NCBI RefSeq assembly: GCF_021869535.1
Contig: NW_026262690.1
Location: forward strand, 66,489,995-66,553,994
DNA from: Mytilus californianus
Taxonomy: Eukaryota > Mollusca > Bivalvia > Mytilida > Mytilidae
Length of the DNA: 64,000 nt
Direction: 5' to 3'
The notes under the pieces are model-generated. The model had not been told where the DNA came from and searched no databases. It saw only the letters and a list, made by a program, of their open reading frames with translations. Every line of letters starts with the position of its first letter. Position 1 is the first letter of the stretch. This document shows positions 11,301 to 22,800 of the stretch, one piece after another. The position numbers and the translations under genes are program-made.

Positions 11301-12689
11301 CAAAATTGAAGCTGACCAATTGTCTTCAATTAAAATACAAAAATACAAAAAAAATCATTTTCCTCCCAAGACATTTTATATCAGAAAATACTGTACAGTA
11401 TGTGCAATGTTTGCCGTGGATTTTAACATAATTCTTAGTACTATTGGGTCTTGTCAAAACCTAATAGAATTTTCTGTTTTTGAAGTCCTGAACATTGGTA
11501 AAAAACAGTTCAAAAATGTTCATTGATAGTTGTTTGCCTGATGTCCAGTGACAAATATTTCATGCATTATTATGATGAGTACCAAAATGTATACAAAAAT
11601 AATCATGAAAATTTTACATCTGAAAGGTTACTAAGTAAATATGTACTTCAAGTTTACCTTAAATGACAAAAATATGTAAATTATTAAAAGTATGCATGAA
11701 TACCAAAAGCAAAAACTTCCAAAGATGTTATATCTAAGAATGTTTACTTCCTGTTTAATCATTCAACTGACATCAAATACTCATAAAAGAACTTATCATT
11801 AATAAATATATTTCATGAAATCAATAATGGTGTGAACTAAAACTAAAATAGTTATGTAGTTTGGAAAGTATTTACATGAATTATACAACAATTCCCAGAA
11901 AAATATAAGTACATTCAGAATCTCTGGGGAAAAGATAGAATCACTTCTGCTTTTTTTAACAACTAATAGCACCTACAACAAAGCCATTAGAAAAATGTTA
12001 TATCAGAAAGGTTACCAAGTAAATATGTACTTGAGGTTTACCTAAAAAGGACAAACATTCGTAACTGATTAGAAGTTTGCATGTTCCAAGAACATTGGGA
12101 TGATGATATCGTAAATTCCTGGAAGTCTGATCTCATAATATTTGATATATTGCCTTAATTATTTTGTCTTTGGAAACCAATGTCAACAATACTTTCAAGC
12201 TGATTAATTACAAGTTTGAAAACAAGATAATAACATCCATAAACCTGTAAACATAGTATTTTCATGTTTGAATATAATCTGTTTTATATTGGACATCAAA
12301 GTTTACCTATTTACTTGTACTTTGTAACCAGATTCTTCACAAGACAACCAAATGAAATATAGGGTATCATCCAAATTTAATCAGATTTATCACACCTATC
12401 ATATTCTGTTAAATAGTAAAAATATATCAAGGTTTAAATAATTAATTTTTGTAATTTTGACAAAAAGGTATATATGTATTTCCATTATCCACAAAATATT
12501 TGATCAACACTTAATCTTTGTATTCATGCACAGTTTGAATTCAGCTTTCACTAGATAATAGACATGTCAGTCAAGAACCCTTTGGGGAGTAAAGCTTACT
12601 GTGATGTATCTTTAGTGGCAATTAGGTAGAACAAAAAGAACCAAACAAATTTTTCTTGAATTCGACAAGGATACTCAATAGTTATCAAA

Positions 12690-12780
12690 GGTACCAGACT
12701 TATAATTTGATACGCTAGACGCGCGTTTCGTCTACATAAGACTCATCAATGATGCTCAAAATTGTCTAAATATATATGCA
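12690..12780 (+). repeat. Dispersed mussel repeat with GACGCGCGTTTCGTC
   Basis: Contains GCTAGACGCGCGTTTCGTCT and GACTCATCAATGATGCTC. I recognise this as one of the most abundant dispersed sequences in mussel genomes. The CG-rich block stands out from the AT-rich surroundings. It is the best single sequence clue to the organism. Confidence 0.65.
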
Positions 12781-13358
12781 CATGATGTTTAACAATTGTA
12801 AAACTATACAGTTATCCCACTCTTATAAGGTAATTTCTTTACCACAAAATGTAGCAACATATTTCAAACTATTACATTCTGGCAAAGAGTAGATCTAAAT
12901 CTAAATTAAAAACAAAACTTGCTGGATTTGAGAGTTGCCTCCCTTGAGAGGATCATACAGGAAGAGGACTACTGTATATAATTACATATCAAGAAAAGTA
13001 CTTCAAGCACAATAAATCAAATAAAGTATGAAAATAAAGTAATACATGTATAGTTATATATGTATACAAACATTTATTGATATGTACTAATTTTTATTCT
13101 TTAAAAATAAATAAACACGACTACTTCTTATACAAAATGAAACTTAGTATCTATTTTTCTAATAACATAAGCGATATTGAATACCAAAGTACACATAAGC
13201 ACAAAATAAAAGTTTTCCTATAAAAAATTGTTCACGATGCAGACTTCTCCAAATGTGTCAGAACATCACTTGACATAGTTCTAGGAGTAGCCTGTTTCAT
13301 CAATGAACATTTATAACAGAACAAAATGATCTACAGCACCTGAACTGACCATACTTAC

Positions 13359-13379
13359 CATCAAAGACCGTGGACACCC
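13359..13379 (-). CDS. Candidate 21-nt microexon between PH exons 3 and 4
   Basis: A minus-strand acceptor (TTTATTCTGCAG) and a consensus donor (GTAAGTAT) enclose 21 nt in phase 0, encoding GCPRSLM. If included, it would insert seven residues between NHSFQ and VITPF, inside a beta strand or tight loop of the PH domain. That could change lipid binding, but it could also mean the element is not real. It lies 3.7 kb upstream of the last PH exon. Chance splice-like pairs are expected occasionally in 20 kb of intron. Confidence 0.25.
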
Positions 13380-13835
13380 CTGCAGAATAAAGTAAACGTA
13401 ACAGTTCTGGTTTAAAATCTATCATGTTGACCAAAGGTGTTTGACATATTTAGTTTTTAATCAGATATAAGTAAAACAGGTATCAATTCAGTTCATACCA
13501 TTTCTAGCTTTTCATACATATGTGTATAGGCTACCTTAGTTCTAAAGGACCCATTCTGCATAAGCCTTAACCCCTTGCTGTTTGGTAGTGAAAATTATCA
13601 TTAATTCAATTTGGATAGAAAAAAATTCCATTTACTACCTTTTGGGTGAGATGGTAAAAATGTATATGGAAAAGACTGTTCCCTTACAAATTGAACAAAA
13701 GTAACTCCAGATTGAAATGTAGGTCAGACCGACCAAAATGCTACTGAATAGTAGAATATCGAAATATTTCGGAATCAAAATTACGCTCTAGTGATATAGC
13801 ATTAACTATGACTCTATGTATCCTGAATATTATAA

Positions 13836-13863
13836 GTTATCTACGTTCATATTCGTAGATAAC
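13836..13863. repeat. Short perfect inverted repeat
   Basis: GTTATCTACG and CGTAGATAAC, 10-bp arms around an 8-bp loop. It lies in a stretch (about 13740-14300) without obvious dispersed repeats, intronic to the DGK gene. Confidence 0.6.
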
Positions 13864-14131
13864 GAATTTATCCCTGGTCTTAGTCTAAATCTGGCGATTT
13901 TCAGAGAAATTCGACCACAAAGTTTAACGTGAAAGCAACGTTTTTTTCATTTTTTAAATATCTTTTATTGAAATCTGGGAATTTGACATATTTTTGAATG
14001 GGGTGTAGGGTACTGCCTTTGGTAGAACTCTACAGGTAGACAAATACAAGACGTTTTTAAACTAGAGACAGAGAAACTGAAATGGGTCGAATTTGGCGTG
14101 CAATGTTGTGAGAGTTACATCATAAACGGTG

Positions 14132-14156
14132 TGACGTCAACGTGGGTAATTTGCAT
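14132..14156. promoter_or_regulatory. CRE plus octamer motif in an intron
   Basis: TGACGTCA (14132-14139, CREB/ATF site) and ATTTGCAT (14149-14156, POU octamer) lie 9 bp apart. Both match strict consensus. Whether this is an intronic enhancer, an alternative promoter or chance is unknown. Confidence 0.3.
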
Positions 14157-14309
14157 AGCTAGGTCAGTAGTACCATTCATTGACAATGTGGCTGCATAGT
14201 GATGCATTTACTAAAATGAGTGCAAATAATCGATATAATAAGATAAAATCGTTAGTGGATTACGTATTTAATTATACAGACATCATGGAAAATCTACAGA
14301 ATTCGATAT

Positions 14310-14550
14310 TTCATATGTAGTTCATACGTGTTTCTCGTTTCTCGTTTTTATATAGATTAGACCGTTGGTTTTTCCGTTTGAATGGTTTTACACTTGTAAT
14401 TTTTTGGGGCCCTTTATAGCTTGCTGTTCGGTGTGAGCCAATGCTCCGTGTTGAAGGCCGTACCTTGTCCTATAATGGTTTACTTTTATAAATTGTAACT
14501 TGGATGGAGAGTTGTCTCATTGGCACTCATACCACATCTTCCTATATCTA
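14310..14550 (+). repeat. Abundant dispersed mussel repeat, family J
   Basis: Runs from GTTTCTCGTTTCTCG through GGGGCCCTTTATAGCTTGCT and GAGCCAATGCTCCGTGTTGA to GGAGAGTTGTCTCATTGGCA. I recognise it as a very frequent mussel repeat. Related copies in the opposite orientation are at 18566-18850, 19795-20190 and 22580-22690. The class is not clear to me; no tRNA-type head is visible here. Confidence 0.65.
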
Positions 14551-16254
14551 ACCATGGAACTAAGGAAAATGCCCGTGAAATTCCCAGATGTAATGGGAAG
14601 CAACGTCCGGGGATATGGGTTAGCAACACCCAAGGGCTATGGGTTTTGTAACGACATGCGTTAACCAATCAAATTCCTAGAAATATACTAAGCCGGGGAT
14701 AAGGTTTATTATACTATGGTTCATATCTAACCTAGCTTTGAAGGAAGATAAAAATCACAATAAATTCATTCATATTGTATATTTTGTATTTACCAGTACA
14801 TAACTTTCCCAAGTAGAAAAATAATGCTACTATAAGTCTCAAATATGTTGCACTATGATTTTCTCTTACAAATGTATATAAATAAATCAGCAGTAAGAAA
14901 ATCCTGAGAAATATTTTTTTCATAATATCATGGCGACTAGAAACGGCTAAACACGAAAAAAATTTGGTTTACAATACTTGAATACATGAACTACTAAATT
15001 TTTCATTGTGTGATAATAAAATAAAACAGTAAAAGGTAAAATAACAAAAATACCAAACTCCAAGGAAAATTCAAATTGGAAAGTCCTTCATAAAATGTCA
15101 AAATCAAAAGAATACTGTCATATTCCTAACTTGGTACAGGCACTTCCTTATGTAGAAAATGGTGGATTAAACCTGGTTTTATAGCTAGTTAAGCCTCTCA
15201 CTTGTATGATAGTGCATAGAATTCCATAATATTGACAACAATGTGTGTGTGCAAAACAAACAGACATAATATGTAGAAATGTCAAAATTGGGGTACAGCA
15301 GTCATCATTGTGTTATAATCTCAATCCCTATATTTCAACAAAGAAAAACAAAATTGCATATAGACACTCTATAGACAAAGTACATAAGAAAAATTTACCT
15401 TTTCTGTTTCCCAGATAGTATTTAACTTCTATTGCAATCTGTTGCATGACATACTTAAACCAAAATGAACTTATAAAAACAGGAATTATCATTCACGATT
15501 TTATAACTGTTTGATTAAAACACCATGAATGATTAATTAAATCTCATCTAATGTTGTTTTTTAAGCAGAACTATTTAAAAATCACTGAATTTATCATGCA
15601 TTTCATTACCTTACAGTATGTCGTGACAATTTATCTTACTAGAAATGAAAAATTTGTTATTTTATACAATTGAATGCAAGCTTGTAACACAACAGTTTCT
15701 ATTCTGGAGATAAAATGATCTCTTTTTTTAAAGAATGTAGAGCAGAATCTCTTCCAGATACATTAAATTTTTAAGGTTTGTTCATTGACACAAAACTCTA
15801 TAAGAGACAAATTTGAAAACCTTAAATGGTCTGTTTTTATAGAATCAAAGCATTGAATAAAACATTTTTAGAATTGTAGTTCTAGTAAGGAAATCTTATA
15901 AGTGTTGAAAATCAGTAAACTCCAATCAATCTAGAAGGATATAACGGAACATTTTTCAAAATTTAAACGATTTTTTTCTAAATCGAACAAAACAGTATGT
16001 ATTTTTTTAGTAAAAATTCCTTTACAGATAACATGAGTTGTCATGAGATGCGGGCAGTTTCTCACTACGGAATTACTAATCTGAAAATTGTCAAAATCAG
16101 ACTAGAAACATTGTCTTAAAGCGGAGCAAACTGTAAATTTAAACATTTCTGAAACGGCTTTTTCAAGACAACAGTATACTACAAAACTTTGAACCATAAT
16201 ATCCCTTCAGTTTATATAAGTACATTGTTTAGCTTGTTTATTGAGTGGATGACT

Positions 16255-16530
16255 ATATAAAATACGATATGATCATGATATACATTTGTACAATATGATA
16301 TAATCATGATGTACAATACGATATGATCATGATATACATTTGTACAATACAATATGATCATGATATACATTTGTACAATACGATATGATCATGATATACA
16401 ATACGATATGATTATGATATACATTTGTACAATATGATATAATCATGATGTACAATACGATATGATCATGATATACATTTGTACAATATGATATAATCAT
16501 GATGTACAATACGATATGATCATGATATAA
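16255..16530. repeat. Minisatellite of ATGATCATGATATAC units
   Basis: Repeats of about 23-40 bp built from CGATATGATCATGATATACA alternating with TTTGTACAATA spacers. The core contains the palindrome ATGATCAT. It gives a spurious minus-strand frame of isoleucine/tyrosine repeats. Confidence 0.85.
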
Positions 16531-16699
16531 TCATGACACTATTAATTCCATAAAAATGTGATAAATATACAAATTATTATGGGAAGCAATTTAAACAGAA
16601 ATTTATTTATTGAAGAAGGAAAATACAACACCTTTTAATTTGTAAATTATAAGTAAACTGATTGGATATTACAAGTTAAAGACAGAATCAATTAAAGAA

Positions 16700-16990
16700 C
16701 CTTTAGTGAGAAAGCTTACATAGCCCTTATCATCTCCATATTAATTATGATTTTATAGACAGTAACATTGTCTCACACAAATAATTTTTTAGTAAGAATG
16801 TCTTTGACGTTCAGGACATTCCTCTACATCCTTTTACATGTGACCATTCTTAAAAGTAAGGTTGTAATCCCTTATAAATTATCCTGAAACCACTTTTCAG
16901 CACAAATTTTGGGTCTTTTTTAACCTTAAGTGTAGAAAATAACACAGGTTATGTGTCTATAAACTTTTCCAAGAGTAATAAACAGTTTAC
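16700..16990. repeat. Degenerate tandem-core sequence, family K
   Basis: Shares wording with 27440-27960, including ACATGTGACCAT..., GTAATCCCTTATAAA and ACCACTTTTC.GCA. It lacks head and tail, so it is a truncated relic. Confidence 0.4.
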
Positions 16991-18189
16991 CTTTGAAAAG
17001 TGTGTCAATAATGTATGTTTGATCGATTCAAAAGAGGTCTTTTTAGCATTGCATCAACGTAGATCTCGTAGATCTCGGTGACTTACATTCAGCAATATTT
17101 GTTAAGCAAACAAGTGTTTCAAAATGCCATTTCATTGTCCAACTTATTCATCAAGCTCAAAACCATTTTTGTTTTCCTGGCAAAAATTTTTTGGCCACCA
17201 TTTGTTTACATTTTGGAAATAACATATTATAACAATGGAATAACATTGACACATATATAAGTAGATAAATCTGAATCTTCACAAGGGAAATCCTACATAT
17301 GTTATTTATTGGGTACTGCAGATCATTAAAAGTTAAAACAGACATATATGAGGAAAACTGCCACATATAAAAACCTTTTATTGGTATTAAAACAATAAAA
17401 TTCTCTGTTTCTCTACTCCTACAAAGTTTATTGATGACATATACAGACAAATCAATACTGAACAAAAACTAAATTTAGGATTTTAATCCTCTTTCTACTA
17501 ATGATAATGTTTACACTTATTAATCTGATATATAAAATATTATATATATATAATAATGGGCTAGTCATATTACATCATCAAACAAGGAAGTTATACCAAT
17601 AGCATCAATTTTACTTCGGGATCAAATCAATTCTTGAGTGTTTTTACCTAAAATATCTTAATAACTAATTCCTTATTATTTCTCTAAAAAGCTTCTTTTT
17701 TTTTTAAGTCAGGTCAGGTCAGACTGAAGTTTACTTTAAATTGGTGTTCAAAAATTTTAAACTACTAACAAGACCCAAGTGACTGATGTTCTTTACCAAT
17801 GAAGAAGCCACAAAACCATATGACAGGCTTTTTATATTAAAATGGAATCTAAAGAGCCAACCAAAGGCCTGAAACCAAAGGCCTGACATAAAACCAAACT
17901 TATAAAAAGACTTGCAACTAATGTCTATACTTTTCCTAGGCCTCTGAACATTCAACGGACTAAAAAGTTTCAAAAATTAAGTTGTCTTATATTCAACATT
18001 TTCATGCAAAACAGATTACAAATTTCTTCAAAGAATGCAATATTTTTAAACATAGAGAAAGAATTAGTTATTTTTTAATATTATCAAAAGATATGTTAAA
18101 TGTATACCTCTTACAGTACCAATGTTGGATGGGTACCATTGCGAAAAAATACACCATTGGGATAGCTTAGTTTACCTTTATATATATCA

Positions 18190-18565
18190 AAAGAAGAATG
18201 TGTCTGAGGACAAGAATGCCCCAGCTTAAGTTTTGCAATTTTCAAAGGTAAAAAGGGGCATAACTCTAGAACAATAAATGACTTACAACCCAAATTTGTA
18301 CTCTTGGGTGTTGTGGTTCTTAGCATTGTGTATAAGTTTAGTCAGAGTGTGGAAACGAAAAAATTTGCAATTTCCCAAGTTATAAAGGGGCATAACTCTA
18401 GAACCGTAAATGTGTGAGTTTTGATTCTTAGCATTGTGTATGAGTTTCATAAAATTTGCATGAGGCAAACTTAAGTTAGAGTGCAGAAACGAAAATGGGA
18501 TGGACGGACAGAAGGACAGACAAGGGTAACACTTAATACAACTCTTGCCTACAGCGAGGGCATAC
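18190..18565 (+). mobile_element. HINE/pearl-like element, family B, copy 2
   Basis: Head TGTCTGAGGACA, then ATGCCCC (18216-18222). Two core units have AAAGGGGCATAACTCTAGAAC (about 18253 and 18387). A GGACGGACAGAAGGACAGAC microsatellite (about 18500) precedes a terminal GGGCAT (18558-18563), the reverse complement of ATGCCC in the head. A long open frame crossing it on the minus strand is a by-product of the repeat. Confidence 0.65.
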
Positions 18566-18850
18566 AAATAGGAAGGTGTAGCATGATTGCCAATGAGACA
18601 ACTCTCCACCAGAGACCAAATGACATAGAAATTACAACTACAGGTACCTGTATGGCCTTCAACAATGAGCACAACCAATACCAAATGATAAACTATAAAA
18701 GGCCCAAAAAATGACAAATTTAAATATTTCAAACGAGAAAACTAACGACCTGATTTATGTATAAAACAATAAACGAAAAACAAATATGATATACAGCAAC
18801 AAACTACAGGCTCCTTGACTTGGGACAAGCATATACAGAATGTGGCAGGG
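18566..18850 (+). repeat. Dispersed mussel repeat, family J relative
   Basis: Starts directly after the B-family tail with GTGTAGCATGATTGCCAATG, then GACAACTCTCCACCAGAGAC, GGCCTTCAACAATGAGCACA, AACTATAAAAGGCCC and GAAAACTAACG, ending near GGCAGGGTTTGG. Reverse orientation to the copy at 14310-14550. Confidence 0.6.
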
Positions 18851-19464
18851 TTTGGTTTGATTTCTCAAGTAAAAATAATCTTTATCAAACTATCCCACAA
18901 GATGCAATGTAACATTTAGAAGCAGCCATATTGTATAAAATGCAGGTGTCAACAGATATTTTAGAGAAGTTTTCTGAAGTTCAAAGACAATGAATAGAAA
19001 CAGATGACAGGCAAAAAATACAAAGTGATGGTAATAACTCACACTGACATATTAGTCATTATGGGATAAGTGCCTAAAAAAAATAGATACACAATTTTAA
19101 GATATAAGAGTTTATAAGTACCAAGAAAATGCATGTTTTTTTTTTGTTAACTGGAGAATTTGGTGTTGTTTCTGATTAATTTATATATACTATGGTGATT
19201 AAGACCTTGACATATTGCATAGACAGACAACTGTCCATCTTTGAAGACTGTATGTTGCACTATAGATGTCTTATGATTATAATTATCTTTGGGTTGTTTT
19301 TAATTTATACCCCTAGCTCACATTTTTTTTTATTCATAGCAGAAGAATCTTTTGTCCAATCATGGTCCTCAAGGGGTATAAACATATATGAACATTTAAT
19401 CTTGTATTGGGGATCAAGTAGACTAACAAGGGAAGCTAATGAGTTATGATACTGGCTTAAAGTA

Positions 19465-20446
19465 TTTGGAAATTTCATACATTGTCATTATGTCTTAGAA
19501 TATATCCGTATTATAGTAAACAGATGAGTGATGAATGTGAAAAGGCATCACAGAGTAAAGCATGTTCCCTAGAAGACTGAAAACAAATTTCAGGAAGCCC
19601 TTATTTGTAGTTACTTAGAAAAATGCGACTGAAATTTCATACATGGCCATTTAGGTATAATTATAAAGAATTCAGTAAACAGGAAAAGGATGAGTGGTGA
19701 ATCTGAAATGCATCAGACTGTATGTATACATGTAGCTTGTTCACATAAAGCCTGAAAAACAAATTTCATGAAGCCCTTATTTGTATAAATATAAGGAGAT
19801 GTGGTTTAACAGAAAAACAAAGGATATGGGGTATCCACAAAATCCATACCTGCACAACAAAAAACACACAAAAAGCAAAGGAACAGTGCTTTTATTGATG
19901 TTCTTCATCTCAAAGTCACATGATTGCCATTAAGACAACTACCAACCAGAGTTTAAATGACGTGGAAGTAAGCAAATATAGATCATCATATGACCTTCAA
20001 CAGTGAGTAAATCCCATACTGTGTAGTCAGCTATAATATGCCCCGACATAAAAAATGTGAAACATCTCAAACAAGAAAACTAACAGCCTAATTTATAATA
20101 ATACAATTTACGAAAATCAAATATGACAAACATTTAACCAACAACAACCACTGAAATACAGGATTCTGACTTGTGACAGGCACATAAAGAATCCCTTGTA
20201 GTTCCTTAGAAAATGCAATGGAAAATTTGTACATGGCCATTATGATTAAGAATATTTAGCATTTGGTTAACAGGAAGTTGTTGAGAGATGAATCTAAAGC
20301 ATCACACAGTATAGCATGGTCACAAGAAGCTTGATAACAAATCTCAGGAAGCTCCAATATTTCATGGGACAGATGGACATACTGACAGACAGACAGGGGT
20401 AAAACAGTTTAACCCCTCTTTTCTCAAGAGTGGGGGTTTTATAAAA
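19465..20446 (+). mobile_element. HINE/pearl-like element, family F, with a nested J repeat
   Basis: Core units of about 150-175 bp (near 19480, 19650 and 20230) share ACAGGAAGT.G..GA.GAAT, GCATCACA and CAAATTTCAGGAAGC. A J-family repeat (about 19795-20190) interrupts the core. The tail has a GACAGACAGACAGG microsatellite (about 20380-20398) and the arms AACCCC (20411-20416) and GGGGTT (20433-20438), then TTATAAAAA. Confidence 0.6.
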
Positions 20447-21599
20447 ATAATAATAATAAGATAGAAATCATACTCACAGTGTCAGACGAGAGCTCTTGGT
20501 AATAAGACTTTACTCAGTACTTGGAGTACAAAATTTGTGTTCGAAATAAATCCAATATTTTGATTGGTTGAATTATAAGTTTGAGTACAATAATTTCATT
20601 CAAAATTTTTATGACTGCAAGGCTTGGTCTTGTGTCCATTCATGGCCATTGGACATGATTGGGTAGAGGACTCCTAATGTAAGGATGGACAGAAACGTAA
20701 TGATATACTTATCACCTCTACCCTCCTTCAAGTTTAAATTATAAACGAATCCATGAGCTCTTGAAAATTTATGATTTTTCTGCATAAAACTAAGTTTTAC
20801 AACATTGTACAATGTATTTCCTTTGTTAATTCTGTGTGTATATTTTCCTTAGATACCAACTGATAATAAGAAATTTTTCCTACAACAAAATCATCATGTC
20901 TTCATTCATAAACTGGTAACCTAAACTGTGGTGTTAGATAATTGTAGATAGAAAACATTGTTTACTTTTAACTAAGATAACTTTGTATATAAAGCAAACA
21001 GATATATCCTTCAGGAACCAACATAAAAGCAAAACAAACACCAGAAGTTTTTGATGCATTTCATACATATAATGTTTTGTCACAAGACCAAGAATAATCG
21101 GATATACAACTAGAAATAGGCCTGTTTTTGTTTTACTTTTTCACTTCGTTCAAACTGTACTAAAAACCAAAAGATAACACTGTTACGTTTGCTGATGTCT
21201 GCTAATCACAATGGCTTAATTATAATCAGAGTTGTCACAAGGAACAAATTTTTTCAGCAGATTATGAGGTCAGCTTATACCTTAAAAATGTTGCTCAGAA
21301 CCTTTATCTAGTTCCAAGTTAGTTAAGCACATTAAATTTTCATTTATATCACTTTTCATATATGGTTAAATATGAAAAACCTGAGGGCATTAAATGTTCG
21401 ATTGATGTTACAGTTAATTGTCTTTTTTGTACTAAATGATTTGATCAAAAGTTGTGATATATTTTCAATCCATTATATATAATTTCTGAGTCATTGAACT
21501 TATACTTGGCCACAGTAGTATCAAATTGCCACTGGATGTTCAGCAACCAAAAATCAATCAATCAGTAGTATGAAAATGGTGCCTAAGAACAAATAAACA

Positions 21600-22150
21600 C
21601 ATCAGCAAAATAAAAAAGAGGTCAATGCCAGATGGAAATTTACTTTACCATCCTCACAACCACCCAAAACACTAAATACAGTTGATATATGACATATAAA
21701 CATCCAGGAACAGAACAATCCTCAACCTTCAACCTGACCAATATAGTCACCAAGCATGAAAATGAGGTCAAATCCATGGCCATATGCCATAGTTCAGACA
21801 TACACATACCAGTATTCCACTCAACAGTACTGAAGTTCAATGTTAACATGAACCAACCAAAACAGAACCTCTGTTAAATATATACTGAATTTCCATAATC
21901 CAAAATTCAGGAAAATTGGTGAAGGTCCTGTTTCAACTAGCTTTATACTGATTAACACTTATCCATTCATCCTATTGCTTACTCAAAGCTTCCACTTGTA
22001 TACAACAGGTACAATATCAGTAACAAAAGTAAGGCTGGAATTGATATCACTTTGTATTTTAAAGTATAAAAGTAGCACAAAAGAGATACCACATAGATAT
22101 TTGTTTTAAGTTTTATGATTTAATAGTACCTCTGTCAAGCATTAAGCCTC
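21600..22150. repeat. Relic tandem-core sequence
   Basis: Contains CAAGCATGAAAATGAGGTCAA and ACCAACCAAAACAG, wording close to the core at 26530-27340. No clear head or tail. The overlapping short frames on both strands reflect the repeat and not genes. Confidence 0.35.
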
Positions 22151-22180
22151 AATGAAATAGCCAATTGAGCTGAAAGTGGT

Positions 22181-22577
22181 TTAAGGATGTTTGCTTCTCC
22201 TGTTTTTCACTTTTTGTCAGATATTAGGAATCCTCTAGTTTTATCCATGTAGTGTAAATAAACATTTTGCCCACTAACCTCTACTTTTCTTTTCATAATT
22301 TTATAACATACTGTTTAAAAAGCCATTTGTGAAAATGTGATAAAATCCTTGTTATTTTTCATAGTTTTTGAAAGAAAAAAAGCGACAATGTTAAATGTAT
22401 GAAAAATCTAGAGAGAGTAATTTCCCGCCAAATTTTCAATTGATTATATCTCAAAAACAAGGACACGGACCTGTCATTTTTTTTCTGCTTTTTAAGTTCT
22501 GTTATTTATATACTATCAATTTATAACAGTCTTTTAAAAAGTTTGTTATTTTGAAACAGAGGAGCTAACATCCTTAA
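22181..22577. mobile_element. TTAA-flanked MITE, copy 2
   Basis: TTAA at 22181-22184 and 22574-22577. Inverted ends GGATGTTTGCT and AGCTAACATCC, interior closely matching the copy at 6362-6754 (for example CTACTTTTCTTTTCATAATT and TATACTATCAATTTATAACA). No reading frame. Confidence 0.7.
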
Positions 22578-22800
22578 TAGGCAACCGTATAGCCTTCAAC
22601 ATTGAGTAAAACACATTCCGATAGTCAGCTATACAAGACCCTGACATGAAAAATGTGAAACAATTCAAATGAAAAAACTGACAGCCAAATTTATAACAAA
22701 ATAATTTAAGAACAGCAAGTTTTCTATACAAAAAATGCTCTTTGCTCTATGGTCAGGTTGTTGTCTCTTTGACACATTCCCTATTTCCATTCTCAATTTT
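22578..22800. repeat. Fragments of dispersed mussel repeats
   Basis: J-like text (GGCAACCGTATAGCCTTCAA, near 22580) runs into a reversed fragment of the 5147-type repeat (GTCTCTTTGACACATTCCCT, near 22770). Confidence 0.5.

Noticed and set aside
15398-15445. Possible 40-nt minus-strand exon between a CAACAG acceptor and a GTAAAT donor
   Set aside because: The length is not a multiple of three, so inclusion would break the DGK frame, and the acceptor has a poor pyrimidine tract.
16327-16509. Repetitive Ile/Tyr/Cys frame on the minus strand
   Set aside because: Translation of the ATGATCATGAT minisatellite.
16255-16530. CRISPR-like array
   Set aside because: Spacers are not unique and repeats are AT-rich microsatellite units in a eukaryotic intron.
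17157-17465. 102-codon minus-strand frame
   Set aside because: Rich in Ile, Leu, Phe, Tyr and Lys as expected for random AT-rich sequence, with no splice context and no recognisable family.
18283-18732. 149-codon minus-strand frame, the second longest in the window
   Set aside because: It runs across a family B element and a J-family repeat, so it is a by-product of repeat sequence with low stop density.
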